A stretch of 64,000 nucleotides of DNA, taken from JAFDWI01 sp963764215 (GTDB lineage Bacteria > Actinomycetota > Acidimicrobiia > Acidimicrobiales > Iamiaceae). A model generated the notes under the pieces. The model saw nothing but the letters and a program-made list of their open reading frames with translations, was not told the origin of the DNA and searched no databases. Numbering within the stretch: position 1 is the first letter of the stretch; each line of letters opens with the position of its first letter. This document shows positions 37,609 to 46,000 of this stretch, in pieces. The position numbers and the translations under genes were made by a program. The stretch is from NCBI GenBank assembly GCA_963764215.1, contig CAVXRS010000004.1, positions 1 through 64,000 on the forward strand, read 5' to 3'.

Positions 37609-39160
37609 CGCCTTCCCAACCCGACCCCGGAGGCGCCGCGCGCCTCGGCACGTCGGGTGCGGTTCCGCCGGGCGGCGGGGCGTCCGGGCCGGGGACCACG
37701 AGTTCGAAGGTCGCGCCCTCCCCTTCGGTCGAGTGCACCTGGACGGTCCCATTGTGGTTGAGTGCCACGTGACGCACGATGGCGAGGCCCAGACCGGTGC
37801 CCCCGGTGTCCCGACGACGCGCCCGGTCGACACGGTAGAAGCGCTCGAAAATCCGCTCCTGATCGGCGGCGGGGATCCCGACGCCATGATCGCGGACCCC
37901 GAAACGCACCCCCGAGGGGTCGCCCGTCGCCCACACCTCCACGTTCGAGCGCGGCTCGGAGTAGGCGACCGCGTTGTCGATGAGGTTGGCGAGCGCGGTC
38001 ACCAGCTGCCGGCGATCGCCGTAGACCATGAGTGCGGGTTCGACCGCCGCGGCCTCCACGGAGATCTCGGCGAGCTCGGCCGCCCCTCTGGTGCGCGCCA
38101 GCGCCTCATCGACCACCTCCGAGACCCGGAATGAGCCGGCCGCGGACTGGTCGCCGGATTCGATGCGGCTCAACTCCAACAGATCGTCGATCGTACGGCC
38201 CAGACGATCGGCCTCGTCGGTGATGCGCTTGCTCAGACGCAGCACCGTGGACGATCCGACAGTGTCGGCGGCCGCCTCGACTTCCCGGTACAGGGTGTCG
38301 GCGAGCACCGCCAGCGCCCCGACCGGGGTGCGCAGCTCGTGCCCGATGTTTGCGACGAAGTCGCGCCGCAGCGCTTCGAGCCGACGGCGCTCGGCACCAC
38401 CGGGCACGACGAGCCCACGTTCGACCATCGGTGGCACGTTCTCCAGAGGCGACCAGGCCAGAGGCACAGCCCGTAGATGGGCTCGGGTGGCGCCGTCGTA
38501 CTCGGGCATCCAGCCGCTGACCTGGTACTGCACCCGCTCCCCCACGTTCACCGCGTGGTCACCGAGGCGCTCGAAGTAGCGACCCACGAGCGCGAGCTGG
38601 ACCCCGACCCGCAGATCGAGGGTCTCGAAGCGCTGCGATTCGAAGATCGCCTCGATGAACATCCGGTGCAGGTTGTCGAGCTCGTCGTCCAGGTCGTCGA
38701 GCGCGGCCGCCCGTCCCTCGTCACCGTCGCGGAAGGCACCCAGCGAGAACCGGAGTTGGCGGACGGCCAGCGCGCTCATGCCGTCGATCATTCCCCGTAG
38801 CTTCGGATCGAGGTCGGACGAGTACAGACGCCGCGCCGCTTTGGAGATGTTGCTCGCCAGATCGCCACAGCGCTCGATCTCCGAAGCGCAGCGCAACGCG
38901 CAGATCACCGTGCGCAGATCTCCCGCCATCGGGCTCTGCAGAACCAACAACTGGAAGCAGCGCTCCTCGATATCGACAGTGAGCGCATCGAGCACATCGT
39001 CGCCCTCGATGAGCCGGCGGGCTCCGTCCAGGTCGCTCTCGAGCAGCGTGCGGGTGGCCTCGGTGACGGCCTCGCAGACCAGCTCGCCGAGTTGCAGCAC
39101 GGACGCGCGGACCTCGTCGAGCTGGTCCGCGAAGGATCTCCGGGTGTGCGACTCGGTCAC
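37601..39160 (-). CDS. PhoU-histidine kinase fusion (SenX3-like kinase without membrane or PAS domains)
   Basis: One uninterrupted frame of 519 residues joins two proteins that are normally separate. Residues 1-220 are a full PhoU with both three-helix repeats and metal motifs EIERCGDLASNI (94-105) and YFERLGDHAVNVGERV (195-210). After a 40-residue linker comes a SenX3/PhoR-type kinase core: RRDFVANIGHELRTPVGALA with phospho-acceptor H274, N box NLIDNAVAYS (392-401), DHGVGIP (424-430), ERIFERFYRVD and GGTGLGLAIV (453-462). No transmembrane helix and no PAS domain is present. PhoU normally relays PstSCAB activity to the kinase; here it would do so in cis. It is translated directly after pstB (4-base overlap) and into regX3. 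No frameshift is visible at the junction, so the fusion looks genuine. Confidence 0.9.
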   Translation of the reverse strand: MTESHTRRSFADQLDEVRASVLQLGELVCEAVTEATRTLLESDLDGARRLIEGDDVLDALTVDIEERCFQLLVLQSPMAGDLRTVICALRCASEIERCGDLASNISKAARRLYSSDLDPKLRGMIDGMSALAVRQLRFSLGAFRDGDEGRAAALDDLDDELDNLHRMFIEAIFESQRFETLDLRVGVQLALVGRYFERLGDHAVNVGERVQYQVSGWMPEYDGATRAHLRAVPLAWSPLENVPPMVERGLVVPGGAERRRLEALRRDFVANIGHELRTPVGALAVLADTLYREVEAAADTVGSSTVLRLSKRITDEADRLGRTIDDLLELSRIESGDQSAAGSFRVSEVVDEALARTRGAAELAEISVEAAAVEPALMVYGDRRQLVTALANLIDNAVAYSEPRSNVEVWATGDPSGVRFGVRDHGVGIPAADQERIFERFYRVDRARRRDTGGTGLGLAIVRHVALNHNGTVQVHSTEGEGATFELVVPGPDAPPPGGTAPDVPRRAAPPGSGWEGDG

Positions 39161-40081
39161 CCGAACCTCCCGGTGACGTACTGTTCGGTGCGCTCGTCGG
39201 AAGGATTCCCGAAGATGTGGTCGGTCCCTGCCGCCTCGACGAGCACGCCGGTACGTGCGCCGGCGTCGTCGACCTCGGTCGTGAAGAACGCCGTCCGATC
39301 CGAAGCCCGGGCCGCCTGCTGCATGTTGTGGGTGACGATCACGATGGTGACGGACTCGGCAAGGTCCGCCATGAGATCCTCGATGTGTGCGGTGGCGATG
39401 GGGTCGAGCGCCGAGCAGGGCTCGTCCATGAGGAGCACCTCGGGTTCGACGGCCAGTGCCCGGGCGATGCAGAGCCGTTGCTGCTGGCCGCCCGAAAGTC
39501 CCATCGCCGAGGCGCTGAGCCGGTGCGACACCTCGTCCCAGAGTGCGGCCTGGCGCAGCGCGTGCTCGACTCGGTCATCGAGTTCGCGGCGCACCCCCGC
39601 GAGGCGCAGGCCGTAGGCCACGTTCTGGTAGATCGACTTCGGGAACGGGGTCGGCTTCTGGAAGACCATGCCGATCCGACGCCGCACCTCGACCGGCTCG
39701 ACCTCCGGCGCGTACAGATCGACGCCGTGGTAGATGACCTCGCCCGTGACCGTACATCCCGGCACGAGGTCGTTCATCCGGTTGAGGCAGCGCAGGAAGG
39801 TGCTCTTCCCGCAGCCCGACGGGCCGATGATGGCGGTGATCCGGTGACGGGCGATATCGACGTCGACGTCACGGACGGCGACGTTCTCGCCGTATGCCAC
39901 CGACAGGTCGCGGACCTCGAGGACCGGGTCGACGGCCGGGTCCTCGCCCGATGCGTTGTCGCCGCCGGCGGACGGCGCGGGGGCGGTGCGGGGGCGGAGC
40001 GGTCGCGGGCGCGGTTCCGGTCCGGCGGGCGGAGGACAGTCCGGGAGTTCCGGACTCGGTTGATGGAGCGGAGAGGGGCAT
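39157..40081 (-). CDS. pstB: Phosphate ABC transporter ATP-binding protein, probable N-terminal frameshift
   Basis: The core shows IIGPSGCGKSTFLRCLNRMND (Walker A at IGPSGCGKST), MVFQKPTPFPKSIYQNVAYG (Q loop), MGLSGGQQQRLCIARALA (signature) and LLMDEPCSALDPIA (Walker B), with TIVIVTHNMQQAARASD (H loop). All are diagnostic of PstB. The core frame has no start codon between its upstream end and the pstA stop. An ATG at 40081, seven bases after pstA, opens a low-complexity N terminus in another frame, so a one-base error in the G-rich run near 39980-40010 is likely. It energises phosphate uptake through PstCA. Confidence 0.9.
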
Positions 40082-40088
40082 GGTTGAG

Positions 40089-41108
40089 TCAGGCTCCCAG
40101 GTCGGTCGAGAAGCGGGACGAGATGAACCGCGCCAGTGCGGTGAGGACGAACACGACGATTACCAGGGTGATGGCCGCTCCCCAAGCCAGCTGGTTGGCG
40201 AGCGGATCGCCGGACTTCGCACCATTGTAGATCTGTTGCGCCAGGGTGGTGTTGCCGCCGCGGAGGCTGAAGTTGGTCTGGAACGTGATGCCGATCGTGA
40301 ACAGCACCGGCGCCGTCTCGCCCGCGGCCCGGGCCACCGCCAACATCGCGCCACTGGTGAGGCCCGGCAGCGCGGCCGGCAGGACGATCCGCACGATGCC
40401 CTGCCAGCGCCGCCCGCCCAGTGCCGAGCTGGCGTGGCGCAGGTCGTCCGGGACGAGCTTGAGCATCTCCTCCGACGAGCGCACCACGATCGGCAGCATC
40501 AGTGCGGCCAAGGCCAACCCGGCGGCGAAGGCCGAGCGTCCGGACGTGCCGAAGTGGATGACCCAGGCGGTGTAGATGAACATGCCCATGACGATGGACG
40601 GGACGCCGGTCATGACGTCCGAGAAGAAGCGGATGACCTTCGCGGTGCGCTTTTTGCCGCCCATCTCGTTCAGGTACACCGCACCCATGATGCCCAAGGG
40701 GATCGAGATCAGCGCACCGATCCCGGTCGAGAGCAGCGTGCCCACGATCGCCGGGCCCATGGCGGGACGCGGCGGGGTGCAGCTGAGGTGGTACTTGACG
40801 CGGAACGCCTCGGAGATCCCCTGGCACGAGGTGCTCGTCTGCCCGGTGACCGGTGGGATGTCCCCGGTGAGGAAGTGCCAGCTCAGCAACTGGCCGCCCT
40901 TGACGACCAACATGATCACCACCGCCGCCAGCGGGATGACCGCCACCACGACCGCCGCCCAGAAGCCGACCACCACCAGCCGGTCGGCACGCCTGCGCTT
41001 GGCCGACACCGTGCGGACGCGCACGTCGGTGCGGATGGCCTCGTCGAGCAGCGGGGCCGGCGGTCCCTCGGGGGTGGCCGCGGTCTCGTGCGGGTCGGTG
41101 GGCGTCAC
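40089..41108 (-). CDS. pstA: Phosphate ABC transporter permease PstA
   Basis: The 339-residue membrane protein has about six helices. The first (VVGFWAAVVVAVIPLAAVVIM) is followed by a periplasmic loop with two cysteines. The inner-membrane EAA-like loop is SALGGRRWQGIVRIVLPAALP, typical of PstA, and a late block reads AVARAAGETAPVLFTIG. It forms the channel with PstC. The GTG start overlaps the pstC stop (GTGA). The gene is intact. Confidence 0.94.
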   Translation of the reverse strand: MTPTDPHETAATPEGPPAPLLDEAIRTDVRVRTVSAKRRRADRLVVVGFWAAVVVAVIPLAAVVIMLVVKGGQLLSWHFLTGDIPPVTGQTSTSCQGISEAFRVKYHLSCTPPRPAMGPAIVGTLLSTGIGALISIPLGIMGAVYLNEMGGKKRTAKVIRFFSDVMTGVPSIVMGMFIYTAWVIHFGTSGRSAFAAGLALAALMLPIVVRSSEEMLKLVPDDLRHASSALGGRRWQGIVRIVLPAALPGLTSGAMLAVARAAGETAPVLFTIGITFQTNFSLRGGNTTLAQQIYNGAKSGDPLANQLAWGAAITLVIVVFVLTALARFISSRFSTDLGA

Positions 41109-42055
41109 GTCGTCCCCTGCATGCGCAGCTCGGCGCGGTCGACGACTCGCCGGGCTGCCATGTTGACCACGATCGTGATCCCGAACAGCACGACACCGAG
41201 CCCCATCAGAGCCTGCTGATTGAGCCGGTTGCCCTCGCCGCTGAAGGTGTTGGCGATGATCGACGCCATCGAATATCCGGGCTGGAAGATGTTCGCGGTG
41301 ATCTGCGCGGAACCGCCGATCACCAACGCCACCGCGATGGTCTCGCCCAACGCCCGGCCCAGTCCGAGCATCACCGCGCCGGTGATGCCCGATGCGCTGA
41401 TCGGCAGCACGGATGCCCGGATCATCTCCCAGCGGGTGGCGCCCAACGCGTACGCCGCGTCCTTGTCCGGGCGCGGCACGGTCTGGATCACCTCTCGACT
41501 CACCGAGGTGATGATCGGCAGGATCATGATCGCCACCACGATCCCGGCGGTCAGAAAGCTCGTCCCGCTCGCCGTCGGCCCGGCCACCACCTGGTAGATG
41601 CTCTGGAGCAGGTTGTGGAACGCCAGCAACCCCACCAGGCCGTACACCACCGAGGGCACCGCGGCGAGCAGGTCGACGAGCGCGATCAACGACTTGCGGA
41701 GTCGCCGCGGGCACACCTCGGTGATGAACAGCGCGAGCCCGAGACTGATGGGTACGGCCAGCACGATCGCGATCAGTGAGGTGACGAGGGTTCCGTACAC
41801 CAGCGGCAACGCGCCGTAGGTGTTCGATTCCGACGACCAGGTCGTGCCCGTGAAGTAGTGCCAACCCTCGTACCGGAAGGCCGGCCAGGCATAGCTGGTC
41901 GTCGAGACGACGACGAAGGCCAGGACGACCAGGACCGCCAATCCGGAACCGAGGCCCACACCGGAGAAGGCCCGGTCGGCGCGGCGGCCGGACCGGGACC
42001 CTCTCAAATCGAGCGCAGGGGTCGCACCCGACGGATGTGACGTGGTTTGGGTCAA
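41105..42055 (-). CDS. pstC: Phosphate ABC transporter permease PstC
   Basis: The 316-residue integral membrane protein has helices such as GSGLAVLVVLAFVVVSTTSY, the conserved block FITEVCPRRLRKSLIALVDL, and VPSVVYGLVGLLAF. The EAA loop is ALGATRWEMIRASVLPISAS, followed by GLGRALGETIAVALVIGG. It pairs with PstA. The start is TTG and overlaps the pstS TGA as TTGA, so translation probably depends on re-initiation after pstS. The gene is intact. Confidence 0.94.
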   Translation of the reverse strand: MTQTTSHPSGATPALDLRGSRSGRRADRAFSGVGLGSGLAVLVVLAFVVVSTTSYAWPAFRYEGWHYFTGTTWSSESNTYGALPLVYGTLVTSLIAIVLAVPISLGLALFITEVCPRRLRKSLIALVDLLAAVPSVVYGLVGLLAFHNLLQSIYQVVAGPTASGTSFLTAGIVVAIMILPIITSVSREVIQTVPRPDKDAAYALGATRWEMIRASVLPISASGITGAVMLGLGRALGETIAVALVIGGSAQITANIFQPGYSMASIIANTFSGEGNRLNQQALMGLGVVLFGITIVVNMAARRVVDRAELRMQGTT

Positions 42056-43194
42056 GGCACCTGGAGCTTGTCGAGCTGGGCGATCGCCTTCTGGTCAAGC
42101 GACTTGGGCAGCGGGGCGTAGTTGACGCTCGCGGTGAACGACGGGTCCTGGCCGTCGGTGAGCACGAAGTCGAGGAAGCCCTTGAGCGCTGTGCCCGTGT
42201 CGTGGTTGGTCTGCTTGGCCATCACGATGATCCAGGTCGGCGACGTGATCGGGTACGCACCCTTGCCGGGCGTGTCGATGGGACTGTAGGTCAGATCCGG
42301 TGCCACGTCGGCTCCGGCAGCGGCAGCGGACGCCCCTGCGAGCGTGGGCTGGACGTACTCGCCGTTCTTGTTCTTGATCGACGCGAACACCAGGTGCTGG
42401 CTCTTGGCGTCCGAGAGGTCCACGTAGCCGACCGAGCCCACCTTGTTGGTGATGCACTGGGCAACCCCGCCGTTGCCTGCACCGGCCTGGGTCGAGGACG
42501 GCCAGTTCACCGTGTCGCTCGAGCCCAGTGTCCAGTCGGAGCCGCCGGCGGACACCAGGTACTTGGTGAAGTTCGACGTGGTGCCCGAAGCGTCCGAGCG
42601 GTGGCACACCGTGATCGGGGTGGAAGGCAGGTTCGCACCCGGGTTCAGGGCCTTGATGGCGGCATCGTCCCACGAGGTGATCTTCGTGGAGAAGATCTTC
42701 GCGACGGTCGGGCCGTCCAGCTTGACGCCCTTCACGTTCGGAAGGTTGTACGACACGGTGATCGGGGCGACCACGGTCGGGAAGTACAACACGGTGCCAG
42801 CATACTTGGACTTGTCCGCGTCCTTGATGAGCGAGTCGGTGCCGGCAAAGTTCACCACGCCGTCGGCGAGGTCGGATTTGCCCTGTCCCGAACCACCCCC
42901 GGCGTAGTTGATCTTGACGCCGGGCACAGCCGAGGTGAAGGTCTTGATCGCCGCGTTGTCGAAATTCTGCTGGAACGTCGATCCGGAGCCCTTCAGCGTG
43001 GCCGTGAGCCCGGCATACTTCGTCGGATCGAAACCGGTCGAGCTCCCGGACGACGAGGTCGTCGCCGAGGTCGACTTCGAGGCGCTCGAGCCGGAACTCG
43101 AGCAGGCGGCGCCGGCCAGCGCGACCAGTGCGAGAGACGCGCCCATCATGAGGTGGCGGACACTTCTTCGAGATGTGCGTGCGGTTCGGGTCAT
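42052..43194 (-). CDS. pstS: Phosphate-binding lipoprotein PstS
   Basis: The ~380-residue product has a basic start, a signal peptide with lipobox (MGASLALVALAGAAC) and a Ser/Thr-rich linker. A periplasmic-binding-fold domain follows: LKGSGSTFQQNFDNAAIKTF, INYAGGGSGQGKSDLADGVV, VNFAGTDSLI and VCHRSDASGTTSNFTKYL, which hold the phosphate-contacting Ser, Asp and Arg. It captures phosphate outside the membrane for PstCAB. ATG at 43194 is preferred; an in-frame ATG 36 bases upstream would only add a polar tail. It is the first gene of the pst-phoU-regX3 operon. Confidence 0.94.
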   Translation of the reverse strand: MTRTARTSRRSVRHLMMGASLALVALAGAACSSSGSSASKSTSATTSSSGSSTGFDPTKYAGLTATLKGSGSTFQQNFDNAAIKTFTSAVPGVKINYAGGGSGQGKSDLADGVVNFAGTDSLIKDADKSKYAGTVLYFPTVVAPITVSYNLPNVKGVKLDGPTVAKIFSTKITSWDDAAIKALNPGANLPSTPITVCHRSDASGTTSNFTKYLVSAGGSDWTLGSSDTVNWPSSTQAGAGNGGVAQCITNKVGSVGYVDLSDAKSQHLVFASIKNKNGEYVQPTLAGASAAAAGADVAPDLTYSPIDTPGKGAYPITSPTWIIVMAKQTNHDTGTALKGFLDFVLTDGQDPSFTASVNYAPLPKSLDQKAIAQLDKLQVP

Positions 43195-43263
43195 CAGTGG
43201 TTTTCCATTGCCTTCCTGGCGGTTGGCCACCCACTCGGGCTCGGGGTGGCACTGTCAGTCGGC

Positions 43264-43330
43264 ACGGTACGCGGGCAAGGTGAACAGCCTGGGGTGGTGC
43301 GGATGAACAGCAGGTGAACGTCACGCGAAC
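43264..43330 (-). promoter_or_regulatory. Tandem PHO box (RegX3/PhoP site) and -10 element upstream of pstS
   Basis: On the minus strand three consecutive 11-base repeats occur: GTTCGCGTGAC (43330-43320), GTTCACCTGCT (43319-43309) and GTTCATCCGCA (43308-43298). A fourth, GTTCACCTTGC (43285-43275), follows after 12 bases. Direct GTTCACC repeats at 11-base spacing are the actinobacterial PHO box. A TACCGT -10-like hexamer lies at 43269-43264, so the boxes overlap the -35 region, as expected for an activator. Confidence 0.85.
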
Positions 43331-43376
43331 TTCTTCTCGTGCCCCAGGACCGCGCCGGTCCCCCGACACATTTGCC

Positions 43377-43895
43377 ATGATGATGGCGATGACCGAGTCC
43401 AAGTTCCGGGGCGGCCCTGCACATCGGGCACGGACGGTCGTGGCGATGACGATGGCGGTGCTGGTGCCCTCGCTGGCCGTCGCCGCGTGCGGATCCTCTC
43501 CGACGCGCAACGCCGAGACGTTCTGCACCTCGTACATCTCGGTCGCCCACCAGGCCACGTCGCTCTCGGATCCCGCGGAGATGTCCACGACGGCCTTGCG
43601 CAGTCAGATCGTCCGGATCGACGATGCGGCGACGAAGGCTGCCCGAGTCGCCCCCCGCGACGTGGCCGCCACCGTCGAAGCGGTGATCGAACCGCTGCGC
43701 CAGCTCCGCAAGGACCTCGAGCAGGCGAAGTCCCGCACGGCCACGAACCGCGCACTCCGTCGCTACTCGCGTGCCGCCGAGGCCCTACGTGCCCGATCCG
43801 CCGCACTGGACACCTGGGTGGCCCACCACTGTGGCGTGGTCCCCGACACCACGACCACGACGCTGCTGCCGCCCTCCGGGTCGACCACGGGTTGA
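43377..43895 (+). CDS. Small lipoprotein of unknown function, divergent from pstS
   Basis: A ~172-residue exported protein: a basic N terminus, a hydrophobic core TVVAMTMAVLVPSLAVAAC with lipobox cysteine, then a helical, charged domain (AATVEAVIEPLRQLRKDLEQ) and a Thr/Pro/Ser tail. I know no family. The ATG at 43377 is used; ATGs at 43380, 43383 and 43389 are also in frame. It begins about 47 bases from the PHO boxes and is followed without gap by the cysteine desulfurase gene, so both could respond to phosphate. That is inference. Confidence 0.65.
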   Translation: MMMAMTESKFRGGPAHRARTVVAMTMAVLVPSLAVAACGSSPTRNAETFCTSYISVAHQATSLSDPAEMSTTALRSQIVRIDDAATKAARVAPRDVAATVEAVIEPLRQLRKDLEQAKSRTATNRALRRYSRAAEALRARSAALDTWVAHHCGVVPDTTTTTLLPPSGSTTG

Positions 43896-45029
43896 ATGGT
43901 GGACCGTAGCTATCTGGACCACGCGTCCTGTGTGCCTCTGCGTCTTGAAGGACGAACCGCGCTGATCGACGCCCTCGAGCGATTCGGTGCGGACCCGGGA
44001 CGCATCCATGCCGAGGGGCTGGCGACCCGGAACGCCCTGGAGCAAGCGCGTGAACGGGTCGCCCGGCTCGTGGGGTGTCGGAGCCGTTCGGTCGTGTTCA
44101 CCTCGGGCGCGACCGAGGCCATCGCGACTGCCTGCTGGGGGGCGGCGCAGCGCGCCGCAGGCCCCCAGGTCGTCAGTCCGGTGGAACATTCCGCGGTTCG
44201 TCTCTGTGCGGCGCGTCACGGGGAGGTGATCGAAGGAGAGGTCGACGGTTGCGGCCGGATCGACCCGGACGCGATCGAAGCCGTGCTCGACGAGAGGCCG
44301 TCGCTCGTGCACGTCCAGTGGGCGAATCACGAGGTCGGCACCCGCCAACCCGTCGCTCGCGTCGTCGACGCGTGCCGCACCGCCGGCGTGCTCGTCCACG
44401 TCGACGCGGCGCAGGGAGTCGGGCGGGACGAGATCGCCTTCGACGACCTGGGGGCGGACCTGCTGTCGGTGTCGGGCCCCAAGTTCGGGGGCCCGCTCGG
44501 CACGGGCGCGTTGGTAGTACGACGAGGCCTCCGCCTCGACCCACTCCTGCTCGGAGGAGACCAGGAACGGGCACGGCGCGCCGGGCTGGAGGCCGTCCCG
44601 TCGCTCGTCGGCATGGGCGCGGTCGCCGAACTGCTCGCCGACCCGGACATCCGTGAGGCGGAGTCCCGCCGGGATGCCGCCCACACCGAGGCTCTGGCCG
44701 ACGCGCTGTGCGGTCCTCACGGACCGGGCGGGATCACCCGATTGGGCGACCCCGTCGATCGGGTTCCCCACCTGCTGTGCCTCGGCTTCGAGGGCATCGA
44801 GCCACAGGCGGTGCTCCTCGGTCTCGATCAACGCGGCGTGGCGGTGCATTCGGGGTCGTCGTGTGCCACCGAATCGCTGGAACCTTCACCGGTCCTTGCC
44901 GCCATGGGTGTCGACGCCGAGCGGTCGTTGCGCTTCTCGGTCGGCTGGACCACGACCGACGCGGACATCGAACGCGCCGTCACCGCGCTCGCCGACGTCC
45001 TGGTCCGACTGCGTTCGCTGCGCGCTTGA
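43896..45029 (+). CDS. Cysteine desulfurase (NifS/IscS-like, aminotransferase class V)
   Basis: This 377-residue PLP enzyme shows SYLDHASCVPLR at the start, FTSGATEAIATACWGAA, PVEHSAVRLCAARHG, WANHEVGTRQPVARV, VHVDAAQGVGR, the PLP-lysine region SVSGPKFGGPLGTGALVV, and the active cysteine in VHSGSSCATESLEPSPVL. It takes sulfur from cysteine for iron-sulfur clusters or tRNA thiolation. The N terminus (YLDHAS rather than YLDNAAT) and the WANHEVGT block are slightly off the IscS consensus, so it may be a paralogue. The ATG directly follows the lipoprotein stop. Confidence 0.9.
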   Translation: MVDRSYLDHASCVPLRLEGRTALIDALERFGADPGRIHAEGLATRNALEQARERVARLVGCRSRSVVFTSGATEAIATACWGAAQRAAGPQVVSPVEHSAVRLCAARHGEVIEGEVDGCGRIDPDAIEAVLDERPSLVHVQWANHEVGTRQPVARVVDACRTAGVLVHVDAAQGVGRDEIAFDDLGADLLSVSGPKFGGPLGTGALVVRRGLRLDPLLLGGDQERARRAGLEAVPSLVGMGAVAELLADPDIREAESRRDAAHTEALADALCGPHGPGGITRLGDPVDRVPHLLCLGFEGIEPQAVLLGLDQRGVAVHSGSSCATESLEPSPVLAAMGVDAERSLRFSVGWTTTDADIERAVTALADVLVRLRSLRA

Positions 45030-45100
45030 GCGGACTGTCGTGGAGGATGCGACAGCGGGTACTTCCCGCAGCTCGTGGCGTACCGGTCTGAGCCTGCCGG

Positions 45101-46000
45101 TCAACCGGCGGCCGGTGCGGTCGTCGACGGTACCGAGGTGGCGGCGCCAGGCACGGTCGTACCGGTCGCGGTCGTTGTCGACGGGAGTGTCTCGGCGGCT
45201 TTGAGCGCGGGGCGGAGCATGCCGTTGACGTAGCCGAGGATCGGGGCATTCGCCGGGAGCTGCAGCGCGTCCACCTTGGCGAGGTCGGCCTTGGCCGTGG
45301 GCAAGTCCCCGTTCCAGAGCGCGAGGATCGCCGAGAAAGCCAGTGGGTCGGGGTAACTGGGCGCTAGCGAGCGGGCCTTGGCCAGATCGCTCCGTGCCAG
45401 CTTCGTCAACTTCGTGACGCTGTCCGCGGGCAGCGCGCTGCCATAGGTCCGGGCCATGAGCGCCTGGGCCCAGCCCCGATAGGTGTAGGCCACCGCATCG
45501 CCGGGTTCGGCCGAGATGCGCTCGGAGAAGCAGTCCAGGGCGCTGATCGCACTGGTCACACCGTTGGGGTTCGCCGCACCCTTGGCCGCCGGCGCGAAGG
45601 CCGTCGTGAGCTTGTCCATGCAGGCCTGCGTCGCCTTCGACGGCGTCAGCTCGCCCGCGGCGCCGCTCCCGGTGCTGCTGTCGCCCCCGGAGACCGATGT
45701 GACCACCACCCCACCGACCACGGCCACGACAGCCACCGCGGCGACGGCGATGAAGCGTCGCCATCCACGCTGGCCGGGCGCAACGTCCTCGGAAGCCTGG
45801 TGATGATCCTCGATCTCGTGGAGCACCCGCGCGGCCCGAACGGTGTAGTCCGCTTTCAGCGTCTCGTAGTCGTCGTCGTCGAGATCACCCGCGTCGTGCT
45901 CGCGATCGAGATCATCCAGGCTGGCGAGCAGAAAAGCCCGCTGGTCCTCGAGTGCGGCGAGCCGGTCCGGATCCAGACGGGTCTGTGCCGCCCCGTTCAT
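45101..46000 (-). CDS. ccmI: CcmI/CycH-like TPR protein of cytochrome c maturation
   Basis: The 299-residue membrane-anchored protein has an N-terminal helical segment typical of CcmI (LDPDRLAALEDQRAFLLASL, then DLDDDDYETLKADYTVRAAR). One membrane helix (FIAVAAVAVVAVVGGVVVTS) and TPR-like repeats outside (ISAEPGDAVAYTYRGWAQAL, LAPSYPDPLAFSAILALWNG) follow, then a Thr/Ala-rich tail. It probably presents apocytochrome c to the haem lyase. Its start overlaps the ccmH stop. The hairpin GCGGG-TACTT-CCCGC at 45055-45069, between this gene and the desulfurase, may end transcription. Confidence 0.78.
   Translation of the reverse strand: MNGAAQTRLDPDRLAALEDQRAFLLASLDDLDREHDAGDLDDDDYETLKADYTVRAARVLHEIEDHHQASEDVAPGQRGWRRFIAVAAVAVVAVVGGVVVTSVSGGDSSTGSGAAGELTPSKATQACMDKLTTAFAPAAKGAANPNGVTSAISALDCFSERISAEPGDAVAYTYRGWAQALMARTYGSALPADSVTKLTKLARSDLAKARSLAPSYPDPLAFSAILALWNGDLPTAKADLAKVDALQLPANAPILGYVNGMLRPALKAAETLPSTTTATGTTVPGAATSVPSTTAPAAG

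Noticed and set aside
40089..42098. A 669-residue protein starting upstream of pstA
   Set aside because: The first half is pstC read in the wrong frame; the overlapping GTG at 41108 gives a normal PstA.
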